The translations under genes were made by a program, and so were the position numbers. From Acestrorhynchus altus (Eukaryota; Chordata; Actinopteri; Characiformes; Acestrorhynchidae), in NCBI GenBank assembly GCA_034509495.1, contig CM067508.1:18474421-18538420 (forward strand): a DNA stretch of 64,000 nt, in the 5' to 3' direction. Of this stretch, positions 45,316-57,999 are shown piece by piece. How positions within the stretch are numbered: position 1 is the first letter of the stretch; the number at the start of each line of letters is the position of its first letter. The notes beneath the pieces are model-generated. The model searched no databases. It was not told where the DNA came from and saw nothing but the letters and a program-made list of their open reading frames with translations.

Positions 45316-46699
45316 ATATAAGAGAACCACTCCTAAAATGACAGAGATTTAGATGTATATGACTGTAATTATTTTAATTCATTTATACTGCATAAATAAA
45401 CCTGGCAGCAGACCATCATTAAAAATGTACAGTTTGTTTACTCAAGAAGCAGAGTAAATAAACATTCATAAAGAACCCCCTTTATAACACTGTGCTGTGT
45501 CTTTTGAACAGTACACGAGGGATCAGTATCTTTATTAACACTATATCACAGTGTGGTCCTGACCTGCACTGGTGACACTCCTGGCTAAAGCAAACATGGC
45601 CTTTATATATGCATATCCATGGTTTATGCTGTTAGTATGCCGATTTCATAAACATGACATTAACATGATGTCACTGAGCTGAACACATCAGCTCAGTGTT
45701 CAGATGTCCAGATGTTCTGATCTACTCTTACTATGAAGGAAGGAAGGAAAATCAATGGCTTGAGTTTTCCTCAAGTTGTTGCTCACTATATGACACCACT
45801 TTACATTTAATCCTTTTTTGCATGTCAGGATGCAGATGTGAGATTGGTACATTATGTACATGGAGAAGCATTGGTATAATAAATATAAGTATATAAGTAT
45901 TTGGATGGTAATACAATTTTGGTAGTTTTGGAAAATCTGCAAAAGTCTAGTGTGTTCTTAGACTTTCAGAGCTTCAGTAGCTGACTAACATTCACACACG
46001 ACCAAAACACACCCAGAAAACCCAACGTACCTCTGAGCATGTGAGTCCATCTGGAAGCTGTTACGTGAATCTGGGGCTGTGACGAATGGGCTGCATTTAC
46101 ATAAAGGTTTTTCTGGGGCTAAAACAACACACGGGATCCTTCAAAGAAGGCAAGGGTCAAACACACCCAGGTTCATCACAGGAGATTCCAGGTGTTAGAA
46201 GAATCTGGTCAAAGGACAGGATTACAGATCAGAATCTGGTGACTCTGCATAGAACAGGTCCATAGCTCTATAGTAGTCAGGTGATACATGGTGCTTGGAG
46301 TGGCTTGGTGACAGTGACATGACTTCCAAAAGTAAAAACTGAAGGGCACGGCCATGGGCTGCATGCAGTACCTACTACAGTAACAAGGACTCAGGTAGGC
46401 TGTGTAAAGTGGGTAATACGTGCTGAGTTTCTGAAGCTCAGGGAGGAAAGCAATACTGACTTTAGAACCAGTGTAAGAAGGTACAGGGCAGGGATTATTC
46501 CTAATTATAGGAATTCTCATTAGGATTAAGGTCCAGATTAGTGCTCTTCTTCACACATCAGTCTTCATTGATGATGCCATTTTGTGCCTCATTTAATTTG
46601 TCCTGTTGCCCTGGTGATAACAAGTGATATCAAAGGTAATGCATTTTATTAATTAAAATAATTAATTGTTAAATTAAAGATAGCAATTAGTAGATTAGT

Positions 46700-47190
46700 T
46701 GGTTATTCACTCATTGACAAAAAAATGATGCACCCAGATAGAATTGTGAATGGAGGGACACTAAATGCTCATTGATATTTGCAGGACATGTGTTGCCTTT
46801 AATGTCAAGACTTCCAATTGCATTTTTCAGCAGGATGTCTCCAATACTTCTTTGCCCTACCTGTCACCAGATTATACAAATCAAACATTTATGGCATGCC
46901 AGATGGGGCAGTCTACGAAATGTGCAGGATCTGCAGGCCCACCTGCAACATCTGTGGGCAAATGTGCTGCTGGATGCTGTACGCAACCTGTATGACACTG
47001 TGCCCAACTGTATATCTTCTTGAATCCAGATTAGAACCAGCACAACAGGGTACATGATTTCCCCCAATAAACATATCATTTCACTCTAATATTATAATCA
47101 CTTGCATATATGATCATTAAATTCACTCACATGAAGTTTCATTAGATTTCAACAACTGCTTCTGGCTCCATTATTTTTTTGACAATGTGT
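46700..47190 (+). mobile_element. Decayed Tc1-like transposase relic, copy B
   Basis: FQQD-like motif near 46820 (tttttcagcaggatgtct), a frameshifted remainder, then the same 3' tail as copy A (cccaataaacatatcatttc). Confidence 0.5.
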
Positions 47191-48304
47191 GTCCCTGTTA
47201 TTCATTTCTGAAAATGTAATTATTTCTGAAAAACAAAAAATTCAAAAGTAAATAAACTTATTTATAGCTTATTCTATCAGGTAGTTTGTTTTGATGTTTT
47301 CTGTATTTTTCTGTATATTTTGTTTATACTAATTGTACTTCATTTTTTTCTTTTTGACATTTTTATTTTTAAGCTCTTCATCTTTAAAATTTGTCCTTGC
47401 TTTTGATCTATTTTGGATTGTCTTTGTTTGTAAGCTGTACTGAATAAACCATTCATGTCCAGCTGGAACATTCTGGTCAAGTCATTTAAAAAATGCAATT
47501 TTAATTTAGGCCTATTTTTCCATTTCCCTCCCATTTCTCCATAATGTAAACATGGCATCTGACATAAGTGATCTGATGGACTGATGTGGGTGAGCTGAGG
47601 GGCTGATGTGGGTGAACTGAGAGGCTGATTGTTGGTGTTGTTGCTGATGGTCTGAACTGAAGCTGAACCTGGTCTGAGAAGGTAAAGAGCATTTTACCCA
47701 GAAACTTTATAGATGACTTTCATGCTGACCCTTCAGGAGAGCAGATATCAAAGAAATCCTCTCTTATGAGCAGCTGACTGCAGACAGTGTGTGTGTTTGG
47801 ACAGGGAAGAAATGTATGTTAATATAACTGGAAATGGTTTGGGGTGGAGTGTGAGCTGTTTGAGGACTAGATATTATGATTCTCCCCAACTCACAATCTC
47901 TGTGAACTCCCAGACTTCAAAGCAGGACCATAAATCTAGAATTGTTCATCTGTTCAGCTCAAAAGGTGAACAAGCAGCTGAGATGGAGTGGGAGTGAGTG
48001 TGAAAGAGTTAATGCATCACAGAAGAACATAATTCACTCTAACAACCTCCGACACCCCCTTACTTTCAGCAGATCATTAAACACCTCCAGAGCTTCTCCT
48101 GTAAATAACATTTCATCACTCTAACGACAATGAACCACAGCTCACTTATATCTGTACAGTTATCTGTACAGGATTCTGTTCTTTACACTATTAATTTAAA
48201 GAATATTGTATTTCACATTTGTTGGCATGTGTGTTAGGTGACCACTTGAAGAACTGTGGTCATTGTGAACAGAAAATTATTACCCTGTCATGTTTTTGTG
48301 TGGA

Positions 48305-48760
48305 TATCCATCCATCCATCCATCCATCCATCCATCCATCCATCCATCCATCCATCCATCCATCCATCCTTTAGCTACCGCTTATCCAGGGTCCTCTACT
48401 CTGAGCCCCTCCTGGATGACTGAATTCCTCACCCTATCTCTAAGGGAGAGTCAAACAATGTAGATTGACCAGTAAATTGAGAGTCTTGCCTTTTGGCTCA
48501 GCACCCTCTTCACCACAACCGAAAGGTTCAGAGACCACAACACTGCAGACACTGCAGTGATCCACCTGTCAGCTTTCCCTCACCTGTCAACCAAATCCCA
48601 AGAAACCTGAACTCCTCCACTTAAGGCAGGAATTGGGAAATGGGAACCAGTCTGACTTACTGCCTGTCATGCAAACCAAGCTCCAGTGCTCCTAGAGTAC
48701 CACCCATAGGATCCCACAAGGGACATAGTCGAATGCCTTGGCTTGGTTCTAGGGTGAGGC
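48305..48760 (-). mobile_element. Rex3/RTE-like LINE 3' fragment with (GATG)n tail
   Basis: A (CATC)n array (48305-48369; GATG on the minus strand) joins tttagctaccgcttatcc, then ccctatctctaagggagagt, cttttggctcagcaccctct and gtcgaatgccttgg, all familiar from Rex3/RTE-type fish LINEs. GATG tails are described for Rex3. The fragment may extend to about 48950. Confidence 0.6.
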
Positions 48761-48954
48761 CCCAGTAACCCTATTCTGGGTGGGGGAATCCTGTTCTGGT
48801 TGTTCATGAGGGTAACTGGATCATACTTCGATCACTCACTTTGCAGTGAGCACCTTAAACTGAGGTGCCTAAAGAGTCGCAGTCAGTGCCCCTGGCTGGT
48901 GATGGGCCACACTGGTCACAACATCACAGGTTTATAATGTTCAGACAGAAATGT

Positions 48955-49900
48955 GACAGGTTAAATAATATCTGTAAAGGTCTCATCTCTCAGCTCAGCT
49001 TGCCTCGCTGACATCCCATCATGGATGGCAGCACATCACCTTAAACTCAGTCCCAGCAAGACCGAACTGCTATTCATTCCTGGAACCACTGGCACCCATC
49101 CTGAAATTGCCATTTCCTTTGAGATCTCTTTGGTCACTCCACTGGCAGATGCACAGAGCCTTGGTGAAGTTATTGATGACCAGTTTTCACTCAAGCTGCA
49201 AACCTGATGCGGTCATGCTGATTTCTGCTTTAAAGCATCAGGAGAATCTGACCTTTTCTGTCTAGAGAGACCACTCAGATGCATGTTCAGTCTCATGTCT
49301 TATCAACACTAGATCACTCCCACTTACTTTTAGCTGCAGATAATCAAACCTTTGCAACTCATCCAAAATGCAGCAGCACCACTCGTCTTCAATGTTCCCA
49401 AGTTCAGTCATGTAACTCCTCTGCTGCCTTCCCTTCATTGGCTTCTTGTAGCTGACCGCATCAGGTTCAAAACCTTGCTGCTAACCTACAAAGCCAAAAA
49501 TGGATCGGCCCCTCCATACATGATGGCAATGGTCAAAACTTGATCTGTACAAAGAGCATCAATTAGAGCTTGGCTTGAGCCACCATCCCTCAAGATGAAA
49601 GGAAGACAAGCATCCAGACTCTTTTCTGTCCTTGCACCAAATTGGTGGAGCGACTTGCTGTCTTCAGACTGAAGACCCATCTGTTTCAAGAACTTTTAAC
49701 TCATTAAAGGTTTATATTAATGCTGAATCTTGTTGGTCTCCAATCTGACATTTATTTTCAGCAGTGTCTAAGCTTGAGGAATGTTAGGATTCTAGCCTCT
49801 ACTAACTAGCTAAAGATATCTTATGAGTGAACCGCAAAACACTTTTGTATGTCGCTCTGGATAAGAGCCTCTGCCAAATGCCTTAAATGTAAATGTAAAT
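48955..49900 (+). mobile_element. L2-like LINE 3' fragment (reverse transcriptase C-terminal part)
   Basis: Frames encode MAAHHLKLSPSKTELLFIPG and LGEVIDDQFS, then IQNAAAPLVFNVPKFSHVTP, SLHWLLVADRIRFKTLLLTY and APPYMMAMVKT, all diagnostic of L2-type reverse transcriptase ends. It is broken by a stop and frameshifts. It ends gtcgctctggataagagcct followed by taaatgtaaatgtaaat. Confidence 0.8.
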
Positions 49901-50919
49901 TTCTCAATACCAACTATAAATAATTGCTACTATAAATGACAGTAAATCAGTAATCAGTTTCTATGTATTATAGCAGCATTAAATTTTTTATATTGTTTTA
50001 AATATTATTTTAAAAATATTCCTTTTGATATTCATCATGCTAAAACATGATAAAATGTGTTTTTGAATTTGATAAAGCATTGTTTGGACTGATCTTGCAT
50101 TACTCAGTTAAGAAATGATTTGAAAACAACCCAAAGTTTCAAAGGCCAAAGATAATCAAACCAGGTCTACTAAATAAATCACACTCTTACACAATGCGAA
50201 GGGAACATTTTCAGGTTCAGTTAAAGGACAGGAAATTCATGTCTTTGGGATATTTATGATTTTGTTAAAGAAAGCCATTAAGATATGACTATGCAGGAGG
50301 AGAGTGTAAGAGAGAGGGAAGTCTAAGCGTATTGTGCTGAAGATTAGCAGGCTTCTGCTTTGAGCTAGAAGCTCAGACAGCTAGAACTGTGAGATATGAA
50401 GTGAGGAGATGAGGTGGTGTGGAAATGTGGTGGTGGTGGTATGGGGTTTGAAAATTGCTTTATGGACACACTACATAGGATGGAAATAAGATGTTAGATT
50501 GGGAAGAGTAGGGACTTCAGCAGGAGCATATTTTACCTCCCAAGTATTTCAAAAGTCTACCTAGAACCAAAAAAAAAATCCAGTCATTCTCCAATAATAA
50601 GGTGCCGGGTTTAGGATAAGGATCAGAATCAAGTAGGATTTAGGATGGTTATGGTATTGACAATGAGTTAAATTGGGAGGGAGGGGAGAATTCCCAGTAG
50701 GTTGATAATGTTTTAATGTATTTCCTTTCTGTGACTTCAGGGACAGTTATAATCAAGTCTACTCCACAACCCCACTCCATCAAGTGCGTCCATAGTTTTT
50801 GAACTGGTGAATTGGTCAGCTAATTTGGCAAGTTGATCTCCATAAATACTTTGCCTGCTAGGCCAAAGGCATCCCCCACTAAGAACCTATATGGATTACA
50901 TCACATGCCCAGAAACTAC

Positions 50920-52170
50920 ATCACATGCCCAGAAACTACAAGGTGTGGTTTTACCACTTCACCCTGTACCCAGGGGTAATGTGGCCACTAGAGCTGTGTA
51001 AATTTACCTCCTCAGCTGTGGCCTGGAGGGAGGCACAAGCCAATTCATTCACCTGCCAATGGCTGGGGGTTCCAAGATGCTTCTCAGCAGCAGGCTTGTA
51101 TGGATGAAATGCACTCAGCCTACCCTTGAAGTAAATTACCCTTGTATGTAGATGGTAAGAGAAGACGGTTGGTCATGGAACTAAGAGAGTCCTCTGATAC
51201 AGAGAGTCCCCTGATGGTGAAGTACCAGTGTGCTCAGGTGGTAACGGAAGACAAAGGAGGGCAGAGGAAGAGGTACAGAGTGCAGCAAGCAGGCTTCAAC
51301 ATCAGGAGGTGATGGACATGGTCCAGGCAGGGTGGGCAAGTCTTGGATTGAGCAACCCACCCTGCCTATTGTCCAGAGCAAGTAAGAAGGAGAGGAAGGA
51401 TCTAGTGGTTGCTGAGATTGCCAGTATGGAGCAGAAGGAGCTCAGAGAGAAAGTAGTGGCATAGGGGCAGCAGGGGAACTGGACAACATGGGAGGGGATG
51501 ATGAGAACAACAGTCAGCTGGGCACATTTCTGGAAGACTCCACAGGCCCATCATCTGGGCAACCTTGGACACCCTGCCCTGCCCACATAACCTATACCAG
51601 TGGCTGGGACAGAACAATTCTGTGACCTGTTTCTGACCACCAATGCCTTACTTCAGCATGTTCTGGCAGGGTGCCAGAAAGCTGGCTGAAATTATGGTAG
51701 CAGCAAGGCCAGAGGCAGGCAGAGGAGAGGCAGCAATGCAACATCCACTTCCTCAGACAGGGGGAGCTGCCAGCCAGCACTGGTAAGAGACCACCATCCA
51801 AACTGCTGAACAAAGAGGTAGAGTGGCGTATAGTGATGGACTTGGGCAGACAACTCCATTTCCCCAGTGAGATCTGCAGCATCACCCTGCGACCTGACAT
51901 GGTTCTGTGGGAAAACAGCTGAGGGAAAGTGCTGCTCATCAGGTTGACAATTCCCTGGGAAGAGGGGCTGGTGGCAGCCCATGGGCAAAGTATGCAGACC
52001 TGCTGGAAGAGTATAGAGAAGGTGGGTAGTGCATGAACTATACACTGGCTATACACTGTGAAAGTAGGAGTGTTGCAGACTGAACAACCCATCTGCTGAG
52101 AGGTCTAGGGCTGCATGCCATACTACAGACAGCAGCCAGAGAACTATTGGAGGAGGTCGAAAATCTTCTG
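50920..52170 (+). pseudogene. Decayed retroelement ORF with RPDMVLW...LTIPWEE domain
   Basis: A GC-richer island. Frame 51800-51985 reads KLLNKEVEWRIVMDLGRQ, LHFPSEICSITLRPDMVLW, then a TGA, then KVLLIRLTIPWEEGLVAAHG; a frameshift follows into KYADLLEEYREGG and a stop. RPD...(E/R)LTIPWEE looks like a restriction-type PD-(D/E)XK nuclease core seen in fish retroelement ORFs. Upstream, about 51230-51460, is charged (SRASKKERKDL) and then reads QQGNWTTWEG. The family is unassigned and the element is dead. Confidence 0.5.
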
Positions 52171-52439
52171 GCTTTGGCTGAGAAGGTAGGACTTGGCGTG
52201 GCAAGCACTTCCTGAGATGTCTAGCTGCAGGGGTTGTCAGGGAGAAGTCCCTGTTCACTGCCCCACCATCTTGAAATGTTCAGGGCTAGGGGGTAAAACA
52301 TCTATGAGCAGTGGTACCCAGGTGTTAAACCAGCAGCTAGCAAACATGGCACATGTGGAGGTGCTGAATGTCTAGAGCAGAGCAGCAAGCTCATCTATTA
52401 CTGCACACTGATAATTTTCTTGTCCTTCATCATGTTTGT

Positions 52440-52600
52440 CATTGGTGGAAAATTCTCAGACTAGCAGTGACACTGAAGGGTTTAAAAACATCAGCAGCAC
52501 TGTTGTGTCTGATCCATTCATACCTGTGCAACACACACTAATATGAAATCACTGTTAGTGCCACTACAGTGCTAAAAGTGACCCAAATATAGTGCCTTGT
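52440..52600. repeat. Dispersed fish repeat, truncated copy 3
   Basis: Carries attctcagactagcagtgac, then tgttgtgtctgatccattca and gcaacacacactaatatg, matching the family at 62330-62825. Confidence 0.5.
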
Positions 52601-52676
52601 GAAAGTACCCCCCACCCCCCTTTGCATTTTTGTGTTTTGCTACCTCACAACCTGAAATATTTGAGTTCTGGGCTTT

Positions 52677-52844
52677 GTCTAGGCCAGGGGTGGGCAATGG
52701 GGGCCAGAGTCCAGCACAGTTTGTTGGTTTCCCTGCTCTAACAGACCTAGTAAATCTTGCAATTAACAGGTGAGCTGAATCAGGTGTGTTTCATCCTTTC
52801 ACTCCAGCCCTCCAGGACTGGAATCGCTCACCCCTGGTCTAGGC
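52677..52844. mobile_element. hAT MITE with perfect 8-bp target-site duplication
   Basis: The element spans 52685-52836 (152 bp). It starts CAGGGGTGGGCAATGG and its other end, inverted, reads CAGGGGTGAGCGATTC. It is flanked on both sides by gtctaggc (52677-52684 and 52837-52844). An 8-bp duplication and CAGGGGTG-type ends are typical of hAT transposons. No coding capacity. Confidence 0.85.
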
Positions 52845-54059
52845 CATTCCAATATATTTACACATTTCCCCTTAAAACAGTCGAGTGCTGTATGCATTGG
52901 GTCAGTCTCCTGTTGGAAGATGAACCACCATCCCAAGATCAAATCACTGACAGTCTGAAGAGGTTTTCTGTAATTATTTTAAATATGAAGACAAAATCTA
53001 AACTCAAAGTAGGGCAATATCATTAGACTGATCTAACATATTTACACAGGTAGAGAAGAGCAGCAAAACCTTCAAATCAGATGAACACACTGCAGTTCAG
53101 TCTGAATGACCATTATGATATGTTTTCAGCCAATCTGTTTAGAGAAACAGTTTATTCCAAAATATTGGAACAACATTATAATAAATATAATTGGTCAAAT
53201 TAAGTTCATGCCTTTTAATTTCAGGACAATTGGGTTTGGCAACTGACGTGGCAAGCCTTTTTAAAGGGTGGCAGCTGCCTGTGCCCACTGTCAACCCACC
53301 CCCACCCCCACCCCCCCTTTTGGCTTAGCTATGGTCCAGTAATGGGGAGACAGGAATAATGAAGTGATTCTGGTTAACTGATTGTTGCCAGTTTTCTGAA
53401 GGAGAACTTCACATAAAACACTAAACACTAGAAACACACAAACGTTGTTACATCAGCAGTTACACATGTATATAAAAAACAAAAGGCATGTTTTCCAAAC
53501 ATTTTGTATTAAAAGATCCAATTTTGATGCATTTAAACAAGTTTCTTAAAGCAAAACCCAGTCCGTTCATTCCTCCATGCCTTTCCGCAGATGGTTTAAA
53601 TCAAACCAAAATACACTTTATTTGTCACATATCCAGTCAGCCACAGCACAAGTATGTTTTTAAATGCTTTAATAACCTCCCTCTCACATGAAACGATAAG
53701 ATATAAAATAAAGATATGCATAATATACATCCATAATACTCTAAATTTACACAATATAGAAATGAAGATTTGTGGTGTGCAGTGTTGAGCTGAGCGCTGT
53801 AGAGTGAGTAGAGCTTGAGCTGTAGAGTGAGTGAAAGGATAAGTTTGGGACCACGATGAATAGGACAGCATGCAGCGTAAAAAGCAAAACACGCCATCAG
53901 TCCATGCTTTCTCTGTAACTGCAACCATAACTCAACCAGTCTGGCCGCTTTCAGTGGAAACAGAAATATGGTTTAGATTTATCATGGTGGGAGAGGAGAA
54001 ATGAAATTAACATCCAGAATAAAAACAGTAGAACGATTTCTGAGAAGCACCACACCCTT

Positions 54060-54945
54060 CATCTCAGCAACACAAACCAACTTTACACATTACACACTAA
54101 TACAACATATTACAACACACTATTACACACAACACACCTTTACATACCAATACAACACACCAATACACACCCCTACAACACACTATTTCACACAACACAA
54201 CGGTACACGCATTACACACGACAACACACAATTACAACTTATTATTACACACAAAACACCATTACACCCTTTACTCTACTACAGCACACCTTTACATAAC
54301 ATTACAGCACACCATTGCACACTACTACAACACAACACTAAAGCACACCATTACACACCACTATAACACATCATTACATACTACTCCAACACACATTTAC
54401 AACACACTATTACACACAACACACCATTGTGCACATTACACACCACAAGAGCACACCTTTACATACCACTACAGCACACCATTACACAGCACTCCAACAC
54501 ACATTTACAAATTAACACTCCGTTACACACATTACACACCACTACAACACACCATTACAACACATTAATACAAACAAAACACCACTACAGCACATTATCA
54601 CACACAACACACTATTACACACAACACACCATTATACGTTACATACCACACACTTTTACTTTCCACTACAGCACACTATTACATAATACTACAACACACC
54701 TTTATACACCTTACACCCTCTACACACCATTATAAAACACTACTATAGCATGTCTTTACACAACACCACAATGAACATTTACATATCAATATAACACATC
54801 TTTATGCACCACTAAAACACACCACAACAAACATTTACACACCAGTACAACACGCCATTACACATACCACTACATTCCATTACAACACACTGTTACGCAC
54901 AACACACCACTACACATCACTACAACACACTATTACTATACAATT
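54060..54945. repeat. CA/TTACA minisatellite
   Basis: Almost 900 bp of variants of cattacacaccactacaaca and cacaccattacacac, nearly free of G on the plus strand. The reading frames across it are repeat artefacts. Confidence 0.8.
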
Positions 54946-55689
54946 CTTCATGCTCTTTGGAATGGTTTATATTTGAGTGTAAAATAGGATAAAGACACAC
55001 ACTATATGTTGTAATGTCCTTTATTTATATGTTAAAGAAGAGAATGCAGCACAGTGGATCAATGGAATAGATTCCAACTTCTGTTGCCAAGGTGTATGCA
55101 CATCTTTTAGTGACACTGGTTTTAAATGGGTCTATAGCGCAAACCAGCTGGCACTTTTTATGTCCTGCCACATCCATATGCTTCTGTGAAATTATTGACT
55201 GCATGGAAAGTAGAAATCTGATTATTGCCTGACTCGTGTAAACCTGACGTTTTCTTATTATTTTATTACACAAGTGCATGTAAACTACATTACTGACAAA
55301 TTCTGCAGTTGCCAAATTTGTTTTGTAGTGTATTGAAATACACTCACTGATGGCTGTTGGGGGAAGTCAAAAATCTAATTAACCAGGAACTTTGTAACCA
55401 GATGAAAAAATTCAACTAGTCTCTCTGGCTGATGTTGGCAGATCAGCTTTCATTCATTTTCATTCTTACTCTAGCCTGGATTCAAGGTTCTTTAGTAGTA
55501 TTAAGCAGATTCCTTCAGGGCCACAGCTATGTAGTGATATTTTCTGACTTGTAAAGCTCAGCTTGGTGAATGTCTGATGAGCTGAGTTGAATCAGGTGTG
55601 TTTAATGAGGCAGGACACAAAGCAAGCCCTCCAGGAATGAAGGCCAACACATGTGGGATAAAGGTTTGAAAAGCACCCCAATTTGTGCA

Positions 55690-55850
55690 CGTGTTATACA
55701 CAGATGAGCCTATACATTAAGACCACATGTCTAATATTCTGTTACTCCTGTGCAAAATATCTCTCTCTTTCTAGACCTCTAAAGTTGGTATCTGTGGCAT
55801 CTCCACCAAGACCAAGTTTGGTACATTGGGAACGGAATAGGCTGATCAGT
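55690..55850 (-). mobile_element. Tc1-like transposon end fragment
   Basis: cattaagaccacatgtctaa and ctagacctctaaagttggta, then tctccaccaagacca, resemble the terminal part of the Tc1-like family at 13230-13690. Confidence 0.4.
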
Positions 55851-56109
55851 TTTGTTTTTCCAGCATCTCTCACAGGTAAATGGAGCACACACACCAGTAC
55901 AAAACTCATTGGATGACGCCACCTCCTTCCATCCAGTTCCTTGTGTTTCCACTTAAACAGGGAATTTAAGAAGAGGATGTTTAATGGCTCATCTGGAGTG
56001 TAATGGGCTAAAATATCCTGCAGTTAAACACATGTAATGGAAGCAGGTGTACAGGAGAGAGGATCTCGCAGAAACAGAATGTATTAGTGCTCTGGTTCAC
56101 TACTGTTTA

Positions 56110-56280
56110 TAATATGCATATGATTGTTTATGACTGATTGCTAACCCCACACGAGCAGTCAAATGACCATGTTTGGTATCTGACCTGTGCTTATTTATAA
56201 CAGGAGATGCTCAGTTAAGACTGCTAACACACTGTGGTTTTAGACTGTCAGCAATCTCATCTTCGTAAAAACACTCAAAG
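56110..56280 (+). repeat. Dispersed segment shared with 61-215
   Basis: See the copy at the left edge; roughly 170 bp, same orientation, no coding potential. Confidence 0.5.
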
Positions 56281-57529
56281 GTTTGTCTCTCAACCTGTCT
56301 CTCAGAATATCCCCAGATCTTCATTATGATGTGGTTTAGAACATAACATGTGTCTTACTTTAGTCTATAAACACAGCATCTCCACAGAGATGAAAGGTGT
56401 GGAGCACAGTGTGTGGTACCAGTTTAAATGTGGAACATTGTTAGAGAGCATTGCTTTAGGTTAAATGTCAATGTACAGCTGTGCAGATAAATACAGTTTT
56501 TGGCATGTGTGTTTACAGAGATAAAATTGGTGACAGTTTAAGTCAGTTTTTGTTGGTAATATCAACCCAGCGTCTCCTAAACTAAAGAAGAACAGATCAG
56601 ATAACAAACGTTTTACATGCTTCTGTTCTTTAAGTCCTAAAGGTAATTTGAGGTTGAGATCCATGATTTGAACCCTGTATGAATCTGTAACATGACATTT
56701 ATTTAGTTTCACAGTTCCACTAAGTATTAATAGTTTGTTTTTTTTTCAGAGTGTTTTGTCTTCATGTAAGGTTAATTTGTCATAGGGTCACCACATAGAG
56801 GCATAATCAGGTAGTTTGGCAGAGGCATTTGATAAGAAGTGATTAGAATTTAAAAACACAGCTATTGTTAGTGGCAGCTGCTTTAATTAAGTTTTGTGTG
56901 TGAGGGACAGTGCAGTGGAGCAGTGGATAGTGCAGTGTGTGAATATTGGTAAATGGAGTGACACATGAGACTGGACGTTATTGGCAGATGTAGGTCCTAA
57001 ACTACAGGTTCCACTTTGTATTGCATTAACTACACTGAGGCCTGATATTGTGTTATATTCTGAGAGCAAACAAATAGTTTATTTTGTCCAGCTGATGTTT
57101 TCCATTTGAAGATTGAAGGTTGAGGTAGCTTATGAAAGGAAGAGGCTGACTAGCTGAGAGAATGACCAGTAGAGAGATATGACCTAGGGGATTTGTAGGG
57201 AAGTATTGCTGGGTGAATTCAGGTTCAGGGCAGTCATGAAGGAATCAGAAGTAGCTGAAAGAGCTAGACGTTGGTTGTGAAAGTTGGATAATATTGAGAA
57301 CATTTCAGAGACTCCCTAGAGTCTCTGGGAATCCTATGGCAATTAGGGGTGTTTTGCACCATGTGTGCACTCACACTTATTCAGTGTCTAGGAAGCTGTT
57401 TTATTACCCAACAAAGCAGAGAGAGAGGAGAGAAAGAGAGAGTTACACACAGCACAGTCATTTACCCTGTGACTGTGGCTTTTATATGATCTTAGCAGAA
57501 ATGCAAGTGTGCTTTTATAGTATTGTGTG

Positions 57530-57727
57530 TGTGCACAGTGGTGCAGGGGTGGTATGTGTCACACAGCTCCTCTGGCCTGAGGTTGTGGGTTCAATTCCCA
57601 TTTGGGTTTGGTCTGTTCTCCCCCATCCATGTAGGTTTCCTCCAGGTACCTCGGTTTGTTCCTGCCTCCTGAAAATGCACATGGTAGTTGAATTGTACAT
57701 GCTAAATAACCCCTAGGTGACAGTGAG

Positions 57728-57778
<51 letters not shown>

Positions 57779-57870
57779 TATCCTGGGATGGACTGGTGCC
57801 CTGCCCCTGATTAGTCCAGATGGGCTCTGGAGCAACTGTGACCCTATATTCAGGAAGAACATCAATTGCT
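57530..57870 (+). mobile_element. tRNA-derived SINE
   Basis: B box GGTTCAATTCC at 57588-57598, then gtaggtttcctccaggtacc, ctaaataacccctaggtgac, a (GT)n expansion and gggatggactggtgccctgc. These are in the same order as a SINE family widespread in fish genomes. Confidence 0.7.
57731..57777. repeat. (GT)n microsatellite inside a SINE
   Basis: It expands from the GT-rich position of the SINE at 57530-57870. Confidence 0.95.
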
Positions 57871-57999
57871 AACATCCTAACAGTTGTCTGTAGTTCTAGT
57901 GTCAAGACTCTTAAAACCACCATTCAACATCTGGCTGTTTTACTCAGTATACTATCAATTAACATTTTTAATAATGCTTCAATTTCACAGGCTTACCAA

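Larger units (their letters stand above)
39260..48300. other. Gene-free interval upstream of polr2i
   Basis: No exon supported on either strand. Contains CTCF-like motifs, the second copy of the 0.8-kb repeat, Tc1-like relics and a SINE, all listed separately. Confidence 0.6.

Noticed and set aside
54001..54735. His/Thr-rich reading frames of 100-120 aa
   Set aside because: Translation of the CA/TTACA minisatellite.
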